This document shows, one piece after another, positions 12,894 to 20,295 of a stretch of 20,295 nt of DNA. Origin of the DNA: an uncultured Pseudobdellovibrionaceae bacterium (GTDB lineage Bacteria; Bdellovibrionota; Bdellovibrionia; Bdellovibrionales; Bdellovibrionaceae); assembly GCA_937900305.1 (NCBI GenBank), contig CALCCV010000286.1, positions 1-20,295 of the forward strand. The letters are read 5' to 3'. Position numbers and translations under genes: made by a program. How positions within the stretch are numbered: position 1 is the first letter of the stretch; every line of letters starts with the position of its first letter. The notes below the pieces were generated by a model. The model was not told the origin of the DNA. It ran no database searches and worked only from the letters and a program-made list of their open reading frames with translations.

Positions 12894-14767
12894 TTGCCAC
12901 CTCGCAAATACGTTTCCGAAAGATAAACAAAACTCGTGAACGGTGAAAAATCATCGGCAACGTCACGATAAAGTGAGTTTTTCGTCAACTGCTCTTCCAC
13001 GATGACTTGTGAGGTCCGAAGGCCCTTCAGTCGATCGGCCGAAGCTTTATCAGTGCAAACTAGAACTGAACACAATGTATTTTGCTCGAGCGTCGAAAGT
13101 TGAGACCAAAAATCCTGAAAATGGCCCCAAGAGTGATTTGCAAGAGCTGAGATATTCAAAGGCGTGGTCCCCGCCGGCAAGGCCTTACAGCCAAAACCCT
13201 GCAGTTCGGCTTCTCGCGAAGCAAAGTCTTGATCCGTGAATAACCAAAGTGTCTTGATGGACGATCGTGTGATTTCTCTCAACGCTCGCTTTTGGGAGAC
13301 CATTTGCGACGACTCGAGAATCACCACGCGAAGAGGAATTTTTCCAGAGCTTTTGTTTGTCGCACTCGAAGATGTCGCAGACGGAGCTTTGCGATCACTC
13401 CCCGCTCGCTCTGCATTCTGAAACTCCAGAAAACTTTCTCGAGAGGATGGCGACAAGAGTTTCAATTTGGTGCGAATCTCATCACCGCACTCCTTCATCT
13501 GCGACATATTGGGTTTTTCGACAAAATCGGAAGCGCCCAACTTAATGGCTTCGTCGGCCAGGGCCTTGTCGTCCCGCTGAACAGAACTCACGATCAGGAC
13601 TGGGGGATGGCCCGGTTTGAAATTCTGCCGAAGGTATTCAAGACCACCCATTTCGGGCATGTGAATATCCAACGTCATCAAATCCGCTTTTAGAGTCTTC
13701 ATTTTATCTTGGGCATCTAAACCACTTTTTGCAGTCGCCACGACTTCAAAACCGTGTTCTTTCACCAAAATCATTTGCAGGATTTTTAGGACCGTCGGCG
13801 AATCGTCTACACAAATCACTTTTTTAATTGCCGGCATGGCTGGTGCCACCGATCGGAGTGGAGCCGTCGGGGCCGCCGCAGTTGTTTTGGCAGGACTGTT
13901 GAGTGGCGTGTCTTTCAGCTTGTGTTGATAAATAGCTGGACCTTTAGAAACAATCGGCAACTTCAGGTCGTTCAACGACTCTGACAATCCGACCATCAAA
14001 TAGCCGTGTGGTTTGATGTAGCGAAACAGATTCTCGGTGATACTGCGAATCTGGGGCGGAGAAAAATACAAAAATACATTTCGGCAAAACACTAAATCAA
14101 AACCTTCTTGCAAATAACTGCCCTGCAACTGGGCCAGGTTGTTGACATGAAAGTGACAGCGATTTTTCATTTCTGAATTGGCTTTTACGAACTGCGCGAT
14201 GTCGCCGGTGCCGCGAGTCCAATTTTTGCCCAAATAGACGCTGGGGCAAGACTTCAAGTCGCTCCAAAGGTACACTCCATTTTTTGCGTGGGTAACACAC
14301 TGCTGGTCAACGTCAGAACCAAAAACTTCAAATGTAAAATCCGGAGCTAAAACCGGCAAATGGTGAGACAGAAACATCGAAAGCGAATACACTTCTTGAC
14401 CCTTGCTACAGGCTGCCGACCAGATTCGCAATTTCTTTCGACCTTCCTTGCGCGCGCCATCGATCATTTTCTGTAAACCTTCGCTCAATAAAAATTCAAA
14501 ATGGAAGAACTCGCGGAAAAAATAAGTGTGATGAGTCGTAATTAACGACACCAGAGCGGGCACTTCTTCAACCTCGTGAGTGCGAAGATGCTGGAGGTAC
14601 TCTTCCTGAGTTTGCAGGCCCAGCTCGTGAATGCGTTTTGTCAGTCGAGAGCCAATCATGATCTCGTGAGACTGATTTAAATGATTGCCAGTCTCTCGAG
14701 TCACGATGCGACTCACTTCCTCGATGATTTGAGAAAGTGTGTCCGGCCCTATTTTTTTCTCGCCCAT
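12890..14767 (-). CDS. cheR: Fusion: CheR methyltransferase, CheB-type receiver and unknown C-terminal domain
   Basis: CheR transfers methyl from S-adenosylmethionine to receptor glutamates. 625 aa versus about 280 for plain CheR. Residues 1-285: CheR, with TTHHTYFFRE (77-86, including the conserved Arg), the SAM loop IWSAACSKGQEVYS (115-128) and FDLVFCRNVFLYF (223-235). Residues 290-312: Ala/Pro linker. Residues 315-435: receiver with D321/D322, phospho-acceptor D367 in TLDIHMPEMGG, and K418 in FVEKP, most like the receiver of CheB. Residues 436-476: Ser/Ala linker. Residues 477-625: a domain I cannot assign with certainty, possibly a decayed methylesterase (see findings). AGGG lies 5 bases before the ATG. 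It lies 77 bp after the receptor gene and overlaps cheB by 4 bp. Confidence 0.93.
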   Translation of the reverse strand: MGEKKIGPDTLSQIIEEVSRIVTRETGNHLNQSHEIMIGSRLTKRIHELGLQTQEEYLQHLRTHEVEEVPALVSLITTHHTYFFREFFHFEFLLSEGLQKMIDGARKEGRKKLRIWSAACSKGQEVYSLSMFLSHHLPVLAPDFTFEVFGSDVDQQCVTHAKNGVYLWSDLKSCPSVYLGKNWTRGTGDIAQFVKANSEMKNRCHFHVNNLAQLQGSYLQEGFDLVFCRNVFLYFSPPQIRSITENLFRYIKPHGYLMVGLSESLNDLKLPIVSKGPAIYQHKLKDTPLNSPAKTTAAAPTAPLRSVAPAMPAIKKVICVDDSPTVLKILQMILVKEHGFEVVATAKSGLDAQDKMKTLKADLMTLDIHMPEMGGLEYLRQNFKPGHPPVLIVSSVQRDDKALADEAIKLGASDFVEKPNMSQMKECGDEIRTKLKLLSPSSRESFLEFQNAERAGSDRKAPSATSSSATNKSSGKIPLRVVILESSQMVSQKRALREITRSSIKTLWLFTDQDFASREAELQGFGCKALPAGTTPLNISALANHSWGHFQDFWSQLSTLEQNTLCSVLVCTDKASADRLKGLRTSQVIVEEQLTKNSLYRDVADDFSPFTSFVYLSETYLRGGK

Positions 14768-14826
14768 TTTTCACCCTAATTCTGCTGTCGCCAGTGTCTC
14801 GATCTCTTCATTTCCCGATTTGATTC

Positions 14827-14854
14827 AGACGTTCCTTAGTACCTTTAAACGTCT
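14827..14854. repeat. Inverted repeat across the receptor-gene stop codon
   Basis: AGACGTT (14827-14833) and AACGTCT (14848-14854), 14 bases apart, with the receptor stop codon in the loop edge. With a 2-base bulge the stem extends to TCAG/CTGA. No T-run follows on the minus strand, so it may be an mRNA-stability or processing element rather than a terminator. Confidence 0.5.
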
Positions 14855-16980
14855 CTGAAACGTGGATCGTTTTCATCAGGAATAAAATCTGATCCGGCTG
14901 CCTTTTTTGTAAACTGAGCTTCAGCTGGTTTTGCAACAGGGCCTGAGGTAAATTTCTTTTCAGCCGTCAGTTTTTTCACTGGAGCCAAGGCCCGTGGCGC
15001 AGGTTGCACTGTTCGAGTGGATGGATGGACTTGGCGTCCCGAAATGTCAGTGGCGGGATGTCCTTTCACCATCATTGTCATTTCATTGACGACTGCAAAA
15101 AGTTCGTCGGCCTGTTGGTGCAAGTTCGTAGCCGATTGGGCCGATTTTTGGCTAGCAGCTGAGTTGACTTGGGTGACTTTGTTCAATTCATTGATCGCTT
15201 TTGAAATTTCGCTAATTCCACTAGTCTGCTCACTGGAGGCCGTACTGATTTCATTAATCAATCCGTTCACTTCTTCAGCGCTGTTAACAACTTTGTCTAA
15301 CACTCCGCCACACTCATGGGCCAAAGTCGTTCCCGATTCCACTTTCGTGTAGCTGTCGGTGATCAAGCGTTGCACTTTGTCTGAGCTGTCTTTGATGATG
15401 GTTTCCACTCGCTCAAGTGAACTCGAAAGCAGGTCGCCAATCTCTTTGGCCGCATTTCCGCTCATCTGGGCTAGATTTCCGACCTCTTCAGCAACGACCG
15501 CAAAGCCCTTACCGTGTTCACCCGCCCGAGCTGCCTCGACGGATGCATTGAAAGACAACAGTTTCGTTTGAAAAACGATGTCATTGATGACTTTCGTTTT
15601 ATTGCCAATCTCTTGAATGACTTTCACAATTTCGGCGATCCGCTGATTACTGTCTGTGACTTGACCCATGATCGCGGTGTTACTGTTTTTGATGTCTTCA
15701 ATTGCATGAACCATATTTTGAACGGCGTCTTTTCCGCTGATGGCAGTGGACTGACTTTGTTGCGAACTTTGTCTCGATCGATCAGCGCTTTCGGCACTTT
15801 TTCTGGTCATGGCTGACATTTCTTCAATCGAAGCCGCGGTTTCTTGCAAAGCTGCCGCCTGTTCCGTCGTAGCCTGGGCCAATTCGTCTGCCGATGAAAA
15901 AATTTCGGACGAAGTTTCTTTAACCTCTTGCGAGCCAGAAGTGAGGCGATCGATCATGCGCTGGAGCGACTTGGTCATGTTGAAGCAATACACAGCCGCG
16001 ACTAAATTTCCCAGAAGCACGGCAACCACACTACCTATCATCATCCAAAATTGAAAATCTTTTTCAGGAACATCGACCGGGGCCTCCATTTGGAGGATCC
16101 AATGATTACCGGGATAAGATTCGAATCCTGTAGACGCAGTGCTAGCTTCAAAAACCTCGCCCTTTATACTCGGAACATCCGAGTCGGTGCTTCTTAAATA
16201 GCGATTGTCTTTCATGCCATTTTTTACTTCTTCGAATCCCGCCAGTTTTTCTTTCAAAACCAGGCTTTCGGTGGGATGGTGTAAGAAGGTGCCATCTTTG
16301 CCTAACAAGACAAAGTGGAGAGCTATCTCTTTATTTATCTCATAGGCTTTTTCTTCGGCTGCGATGATTTTCAGCACCACATCTTTCCAACTCATAAAAT
16401 TGACCCAGACTCCAATGATTCGGCCGGTGTCTTTTTCACGAATCGGTGATGAAAAACTCATCACGCGCCCATCCGTCTTTGTGTAATTTTTAACGACCTC
16501 ATTAAAATGAAAATCTTCAACAAAGGCAGATCCCACTTTGATTTGATCTTTAACGCTCGCTTTAAACCATTCTTCATCTGAATAGTTTTTCCCGAGCAAC
16601 ATCTCTCTCGGAACTTTTTTGCCGACTTTATCCACCGAATTGACGGCAATGACATTTCCTTTGGTATCGGTCACCATCATCACTTCATAGACAGGCGAAT
16701 AAATCTTGACCATATCGGCAATGAATTCGTTCAGCCGTTCGGAGTCCATGCTTCGGGCCGACTCTGAAGACGCGAAGGCCTGGACATCGCCGTAGCGTTC
16801 AAACAAATTTCGGTCGATCTTATCCATAGCCGAGTCAACTGCCATGCGAACACTGTCTTTTTGTTCATCGTCCAAATTCTTAAACGAGTGATGATCCTGA
16901 AAAGCTAACATACTCAGACCGAGGATACTGATGCCCGCTATGATCCCTTGGAGCTTCAATTGGAGAGATAACTGTTTCAT
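14845..16980 (-). CDS. Methyl-accepting chemotaxis protein with Cache-type sensor, no HAMP
   Basis: Transmembrane chemoreceptor of 711 aa. TM1 about 11-27, periplasmic sensor about 30-308, TM2 about 311-333. The sensor has the features of a double Cache domain (YEVMMVTDTKGNVIAVNS; GRVMSFSSPI; RIIGVWVNFMSW; HFVLLGKDGTFLHHP), a fold that binds small ligands such as amino acids or carboxylates; the ligand cannot be read from the sequence. A canonical HAMP domain is not evident: the chain passes from TM2 through a short helix straight into the signalling coiled coil (about 355-635). The tip is QTKLLSFNASVEAARAGEHG, the CheA/CheW contact. Gln/Glu-rich stretches on both sides are probable methylation sites. 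The C-terminal tail is Ala/Pro/Lys-rich and ends DENDPRFRDV. AAGGTGG lies 7 bases before the ATG. Confidence 0.94.
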   Translation of the reverse strand: MKQLSLQLKLQGIIAGISILGLSMLAFQDHHSFKNLDDEQKDSVRMAVDSAMDKIDRNLFERYGDVQAFASSESARSMDSERLNEFIADMVKIYSPVYEVMMVTDTKGNVIAVNSVDKVGKKVPREMLLGKNYSDEEWFKASVKDQIKVGSAFVEDFHFNEVVKNYTKTDGRVMSFSSPIREKDTGRIIGVWVNFMSWKDVVLKIIAAEEKAYEINKEIALHFVLLGKDGTFLHHPTESLVLKEKLAGFEEVKNGMKDNRYLRSTDSDVPSIKGEVFEASTASTGFESYPGNHWILQMEAPVDVPEKDFQFWMMIGSVVAVLLGNLVAAVYCFNMTKSLQRMIDRLTSGSQEVKETSSEIFSSADELAQATTEQAAALQETAASIEEMSAMTRKSAESADRSRQSSQQSQSTAISGKDAVQNMVHAIEDIKNSNTAIMGQVTDSNQRIAEIVKVIQEIGNKTKVINDIVFQTKLLSFNASVEAARAGEHGKGFAVVAEEVGNLAQMSGNAAKEIGDLLSSSLERVETIIKDSSDKVQRLITDSYTKVESGTTLAHECGGVLDKVVNSAEEVNGLINEISTASSEQTSGISEISKAINELNKVTQVNSAASQKSAQSATNLHQQADELFAVVNEMTMMVKGHPATDISGRQVHPSTRTVQPAPRALAPVKKLTAEKKFTSGPVAKPAEAQFTKKAAGSDFIPDENDPRFRDV

Positions 16981-17047
16981 TAAAGAACCACCTTCAAAAC
17001 AATCGTTAAATTCAACATATTAAAAAATATTATTTCCATGAATTTCA

Positions 17048-17551
17048 TCACGCCGCCTTACCTTGCATCTGTTGTAAAGTTTTTTGGTCGGCCACATCCA
17101 AAGCTTTGGCAATGTCCAAAAGCAAAACGAGCTTATCTTGCTTTCGGGTCACGCCTCGGATGTAATCGGTCTTCTTAGAAGACTGAACTTCCGGCTTTGG
17201 GTGAATGTCCCCTTCACGGAGCGCAAGCACACTGTTCACACAATTGACCACCACACCTAAACAAACTGTTTCGAGATCACAAATGATGACCGCGGTTTCA
17301 GAAGTTCGTTCGGACTTAATGCCTAATTTGGTGCGCAGATCGATGATCGAAATGATCGTTCCACGCAAATTCATGATTCCTAAAAAATGGGCCGCGGCAC
17401 TAGGAATCGAAGTCACCTCTGGAATGGCAATCACTTCTTTAACCGACAAAAGTGGCACGGCGTATTCTTCGGTACCGAGAGAAAAAGCTAAATACCGTTG
17501 GATGTCTCCCGACACTGGGACTCCACCACGATCTCCTGAGTTGGAACTCAT
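17048..17551 (-). CDS. cheW: Chemotaxis coupling protein CheW
   Basis: 167 aa, the usual CheW size: two small beta-barrels that bridge receptor tips and the CheA regulatory domain. Diagnostic stretches are YLAFSLGTEEYAVPLLSVKE (20-39), the conserved core FLGIMNLRGTIISIIDLR (about 56-73, containing the N-L-R-G that contacts CheA and receptors) and the final KLVLLLDIAKAL. The first 18 residues are an extra Ser/Gly tail. The ATG overlaps the cheA stop as ATGA, so translation is coupled and stoichiometry probably kept. A 67-bp AT-rich gap separates it from the receptor gene downstream. Confidence 0.95.
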   Translation of the reverse strand: MSSNSGDRGGVPVSGDIQRYLAFSLGTEEYAVPLLSVKEVIAIPEVTSIPSAAAHFLGIMNLRGTIISIIDLRTKLGIKSERTSETAVIICDLETVCLGVVVNCVNSVLALREGDIHPKPEVQSSKKTDYIRGVTRKQDKLVLLLDIAKALDVADQKTLQQMQGKAA

Positions 17552-19467
17552 GCCACACCTCTTTCTACGGCAGCGCCAGGTTTCACCTTGGCTTTATGAA
17601 TTAATTCGTTAACATCTAAAATCAAAGCTGCTTTGCCATCCCCCAGGATGGCTCCGCCTGAAAACCCGGGTGTATTTCGCAACTCTTCGCCAAGCTGCTT
17701 GATCACAATCTGTTGCTGGCCCAAAATGTCGTCCACCAAAAGAGCGTATGGAAATTCGTTGTGCGCGACGATGATGGCAATACAGTCCCATGAATTTCTG
17801 TTGTCAGGTTTCTTTCCCATCAGCTGCGACAACCGACGCACCGGAAAATTCTGTCCACGCAAGAGCAAAACTTCGCCAAGTCCGTTAAATTTTTCGATGC
17901 CTTCGCGCTTTGGCTGAATGGATTCGCGAATCTGTGAAAGCGGAACGATGTAGCGGTCATCACCAGCCGTCACAACCATGCCATCGATGATTCCCAAAGT
18001 GAGGGGCAGCAAAATCCGAAAACAGGTGCCAGAACCAGGCACCGTATCAATTTGCACTTCGCCCTTTAAAACTTTTTCGACGTTGGTTTTTACCACGTCC
18101 AAGCCCACTCCCCGACCTGAAATATCGGTGACCACAGCTTTCGTCGAAAACCCAGGATGGAAAATTAAATTATGAGCTTCTTTGTCGGACAGCCGAGAGG
18201 CATCTTTTAAAATTCCCTTTTCAATGGCTTTGGCTTTGAGTTTGTCGGCGTAAAGACCTTTTCCGTCATCTTGGATCTCAATCACAATGTGTCCACCGCG
18301 ATGAAAAGCCGAAAGCTTCACCATCCCCTTGACCGATTTTCCCACAGTTTTGCGTTCGTCAGCGGTTTCAATTCCATGGTCACAAGCATTTCGAATCAAA
18401 TGCACCAAAGGGTCGCCCAGGTGTTCGACCAAAGTTTTGTCGATTTCGGTGTCCTCACCTAAAAGTATCAATTCAATGTCTTTGTCGAGACTCCTCGACG
18501 TATCACGCACAATTCGCTGCATTTTTTGGAAAGTTTGGCGAAGCGGAACCATTCGCAAACTCATAGAAATGTCTTGAATGTCTTTTGTAATCTTGGCCAA
18601 CTGGCTGATGGTTTTTTGAATCAGAGGATTCGGTATATTGACTTTCTGCTGATTCAAAACAGTTTGTAAAATGACCAATTCACCAACGTTGTTCATCAAT
18701 CTTTCAAGTCGTTTTGAACTTACACGCACACTCTCTTCGGGTGCAACGGCGGCTGGCGACGGTGCCCCGGGAGCTGCTGGAGTTGACAGCTTCCCTTCGG
18801 TCGCCGGTTTCGCGGGCGCTGGAGTTGGCGCAGCCATGGCCGCGGCCGGAACCACAGTCAGTGCGGGAGCGGAAGTTTCGGCAGACGCCGTTGCCGGCTC
18901 TTCGCCACCGAAAGCCGCGGCATCAGGAACCATTGCGTCCGCTCCAAAACCCAAGGCCGCTTCAACTTGCGCTAGATCGAAAAGCTCTTCATCCGTAGTG
19001 CCCGTCGTCGAAGGCCCTTCAACAACCTCTTCAACGACGACGTCTTCAGCCGCTTCCGCGACAGTGTCACCTTCGGACTGGGGGTTTGCCAAAATCTCTG
19101 ACAATTCATTTTTTAATTCCGCATTGTCCATTTTGCAGTCGAGATCTTGCTTTAGAGTTTCGACCCATTGAACTAGGCAGTCGTTGCAACGCAGGAGCAG
19201 ACTGACGATGGACGAAGTGATCGAAAATTCTTTGGTCTTCAACTTGAGAAGAAGCGATTCCAACACATGAGTAAATTCACCCATCTCGACAAAACCGACT
19301 GCGCGGGCGCTGCCTTTGAGATTGTGGGCAAGTCTGAAGATTTTTTCTAAAACAGAATCGTCATTTGAACTCTGCTCGAGGCTCAAAAAGCACTGTTCGA
19401 CGTCCGTGAGGTTTTGTTCAGCTTCTTCTAAAAAGCTGATCTTAATCTCTTTTTCAAAATCATCCAT
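17548..19467 (-). CDS. cheA: Chemotaxis histidine kinase CheA
   Basis: 639 aa from ATG 19467. P1 (1-118) has the phosphorylated His in RLAHNLKGSARAVGF, which becomes residue 48, the same number as in E. coli CheA. Residues 125-245 are an acidic then Ala/Pro-rich linker with no clear P2 (CheY-docking) domain. P3 dimerisation (about 246-310) has VSSKRLERLMNNVGELVILQ. P4 kinase: N box HLIRNACDHG (356-365), G1 DDGKGL (400-405), F box FHPGFSTK (436-443), G2 DISGRGVGLDVV (448-459). P5, CheW-like, from about 497. All ATP-binding motifs are intact. TTG 19485 would add six residues but also lacks a ribosome binding site; neither start has a strong one. First gene of a cheA-cheW-mcp-cheR-cheB operon. 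Confidence 0.96.
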   Translation of the reverse strand: MDDFEKEIKISFLEEAEQNLTDVEQCFLSLEQSSNDDSVLEKIFRLAHNLKGSARAVGFVEMGEFTHVLESLLLKLKTKEFSITSSIVSLLLRCNDCLVQWVETLKQDLDCKMDNAELKNELSEILANPQSEGDTVAEAAEDVVVEEVVEGPSTTGTTDEELFDLAQVEAALGFGADAMVPDAAAFGGEEPATASAETSAPALTVVPAAAMAAPTPAPAKPATEGKLSTPAAPGAPSPAAVAPEESVRVSSKRLERLMNNVGELVILQTVLNQQKVNIPNPLIQKTISQLAKITKDIQDISMSLRMVPLRQTFQKMQRIVRDTSRSLDKDIELILLGEDTEIDKTLVEHLGDPLVHLIRNACDHGIETADERKTVGKSVKGMVKLSAFHRGGHIVIEIQDDGKGLYADKLKAKAIEKGILKDASRLSDKEAHNLIFHPGFSTKAVVTDISGRGVGLDVVKTNVEKVLKGEVQIDTVPGSGTCFRILLPLTLGIIDGMVVTAGDDRYIVPLSQIRESIQPKREGIEKFNGLGEVLLLRGQNFPVRRLSQLMGKKPDNRNSWDCIAIIVAHNEFPYALLVDDILGQQQIVIKQLGEELRNTPGFSGGAILGDGKAALILDVNELIHKAKVKPGAAVERGVA

Positions 19468-19539
19468 TTGAGTCACATCTTTCAATCGGTTAACGACAAG
19501 GCGCTAGACGATTCCTTTTCGTCAAAAACTGAGATGGGC

Positions 19540-19567
19540 TTAATATCGATTTAAAGAGATTCCGCAA
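19540..19567 (-). promoter_or_regulatory. Predicted promoter of the chemotaxis operon
   Basis: Read on the minus strand: TTGCGG (19567-19562), 16-base spacer, TATTAA (19545-19540). Transcription would start near 19533, 66 bases before the cheA ATG. Sigma28- or sigma54-type elements were searched for by eye and no convincing match was found. Confidence 0.35.
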
Positions 19568-19593
19568 AAGCAGACCACTTGCTAGTTCCCGCA

Positions 19594-19605
19594 GGACTTA
19601 AGTCC
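19594..19605. repeat. Perfect 12-bp palindrome upstream of the predicted cheA promoter
   Basis: GGACTTAAGTCC reads the same on both strands. It lies 27 bases upstream of the predicted -35 of the chemotaxis operon, a position suited to an activator. No regulator is assigned. Confidence 0.6.
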
Positions 19606-19763
19606 GACAAATTTTCTTAAAATTTCTTTACAGGGATTCAAATATTAATAAATTCTGAACAGTACTTTAGGAAATCACTTAAGAACTCAAAAGTCGCCAA
19701 CCAAAAAACACTTATGTTACAGTTGCTGATACGCAGTTCGCTTTTCAATTCAATGGCCTTCCC

Positions 19764-19833
19764 AAAAAAAAACCGCTGCGGACTTTCACTCAACCCACTC
19801 CAATCGAGCGAGATGGAAAGTTCATCAGCGGTT
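19764..19833 (-). terminator. Intrinsic terminator on the minus strand
   Basis: On the minus strand AACCGCTG (19833-19826) pairs with CAGCGGTT (19778-19771), and an inner stem GAC/GTT-ACTTTC/GAAAG extends it (19816-19823 with 19781-19787) across a small internal loop and one bulge. Nine T residues (19772-19764) directly follow the GC-rich stem. The loop is 28 bases. It would end transcripts of the small secreted-protein gene about 135 bases after its stop, or of a separate small RNA. Confidence 0.65.
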
Positions 19834-19916
19834 CAAGCCGAGTTTGCGCCCGGCCTCTTGGAATTGGCCTCACTGCGAGTGGCCCCATTCGCACCCACCG
19901 AACCAGCAACGACCGA

Positions 19917-19944
19917 AATGATCCATCGTCAATGATCCATCGTC
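19917..19944. repeat. 14-bp tandem duplication
   Basis: AATGATCCATCGTC occurs twice in immediate succession (19917-19930, 19931-19944), 24 bases downstream of the small secreted-protein gene's stop on the minus strand. Function unknown. Confidence 0.85.
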
Positions 19945-19968
19945 CAAATTAATGGCATTATTGGCGAA

Positions 19969-20241
19969 TCACTGACCTTCTTTTTTAACGTCCGAATCGA
20001 TCGTCGTTTCTTCAGTCACGGTGCCATCTGTTTTTGTCTTCTTCTTCTTCTTTACATCAACTTTTTTAGATCCTGCTGGAGTTTCAATATTTTGTTCAGA
20101 AGTCGTAGTTTCAACGACAGTGCCAGTGATTGGATTTTTTGAGGTGTCAGTTTCCGTTTTTTGTTCGTTTTTTGCATCAACCGCGAAAGCCAATGAACCA
20201 GCAAACAAACCTGCGATAGTGAGAGACAACATTTTTTTCAT
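19969..20241 (-). CDS. Small secreted Lys/Thr/Glu-rich protein, unknown function
   Basis: 90 aa from ATG 20241. A clear Sec signal peptide (MKKMLSLTIAGLFAGSLAFA) leaves a mature part of about 68-70 residues that is almost entirely Lys, Thr, Glu, Asp and Val, with repeated Thr-Val-x-Glu-(Glu)-Thr-Thr units (GTVVETTTSE, then GTVTEETTID) separated by a lysine run (VDVKKKKKTK). It is probably disordered and periplasmic or released; no family recognised. GAGGAG lies 5 bases before ATG 20241; a longer frame upstream lacks such a site. TTATAC about 15 bases before the ribosome binding site could be a -10, but no good -35 was seen. The downstream terminator at 19764-19833 would give a 3' leader-like tail of about 135 bases. 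Confidence 0.75.
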   Translation of the reverse strand: MKKMLSLTIAGLFAGSLAFAVDAKNEQKTETDTSKNPITGTVVETTTSEQNIETPAGSKKVDVKKKKKTKTDGTVTEETTIDSDVKKEGQ

Positions 20242-20295
20242 AAACACTCCTCGTGTATAAGTTTGCAACTTTTTTGCTTGAGTGACGAAGAAAGA

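Larger units (their letters stand above)
19486..19968. other. 483-bp region without a supported gene, upstream of cheA
   Basis: The cheA-proximal half (19486-19700) is AT-rich and holds a predicted promoter and a 12-bp palindrome. The distal half (about 19760-19968) is less AT-rich and structured: an intrinsic terminator on the minus strand, a GGCC-stemmed hairpin near 19866-19884, and a 14-bp tandem repeat. A 73-codon plus-strand frame (19714-19935) has no ribosome binding site and no recognisable content, so I do not call it a gene. Confidence 0.6.

Noticed and set aside
16981..17047. Internal promoter in the AT-rich gap between cheW and the receptor gene
   Set aside because: AT-rich sequence only; no -35/-10 pair with acceptable spacing was found by eye.
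19620..19660. Sigma28-like promoter TAAAGAAA upstream of cheA
   Set aside because: The -35-like element has no matching -10 (GCCGATAA) at the right distance; the nearest candidate matches at only three positions.
19714..19935. 73-codon plus-strand frame between the cheA promoter and the secreted-protein gene
   Set aside because: No ribosome binding site, no recognisable motif, and it crosses the terminator hairpin and repeats. A real small gene cannot be fully excluded.

Overview
The window is 20.3 kb of gene-dense bacterial chromosome of moderate GC. The gene families are those of a Gram-negative proteobacterium-like organism: E. coli-type PepN and FolE, ApaG, an NhaR-like LysR regulator, a full chemotaxis operon and secreted proteins with Sec signals. 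The mix (an actinobacterial-style AhpC/AhpD pair under an Irr/PerR-like Fur protein, orphan SBP_bac_3 proteins, a fused chemotaxis protein) fits the Bdellovibrionota/Oligoflexia or another former deltaproteobacterial lineage. That placement is inference.

Left part (1-3266): the start of an unidentified minus-strand gene is cut by the window edge. Divergent from it are an endonuclease/exonuclease/phosphatase-family protein and apaG, then a secreted protein with one CxxCH haem motif, which meets an orphan periplasmic solute-binding protein tail to tail.

Peroxide module (about 3300-5104): a Fur-superfamily regulator, ahpC and ahpD lie in one direction. A perfect 13-bp inverted repeat overlaps the predicted -10 and ends at the regulator's ATG, which suggests autoregulation of an almost leaderless mRNA. 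Between ahpC and ahpD, three copies of one 9-bp core can form two mutually exclusive hairpins. AhpC has the three-cysteine pattern of AhpCs that are recycled by AhpD, so regulator, peroxidase and reductase partner look like one self-contained system.

Central housekeeping part (5162-11285): pepN overlaps folE by 40 bp tail to tail. folE has a basic, low-complexity N-terminal extension and diverges from an NBD-only, YegD-like Hsp70 protein through overlapping promoters. An NhaR-like LysR regulator and a small low-affinity iron permease family protein follow on the minus strand.

Chemotaxis operon (11364-19467, minus strand): cheA-cheW-mcp-cheR/REC-cheB, with ATGA stop/start overlaps at cheA/cheW and cheR/cheB. 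The CheR protein carries a CheB-type receiver and a C-terminal domain that looks like a decayed methylesterase. The true CheB carries an extra N-terminal domain, possibly a degenerate CheD. There is no cheY, cheD or cheZ in the window.

Right end (19468-20295): the cheA upstream region has a predicted promoter and a 12-bp palindrome. Next to it is a stretch with an intrinsic terminator on the minus strand, which could end a small secreted-protein gene or a small RNA.
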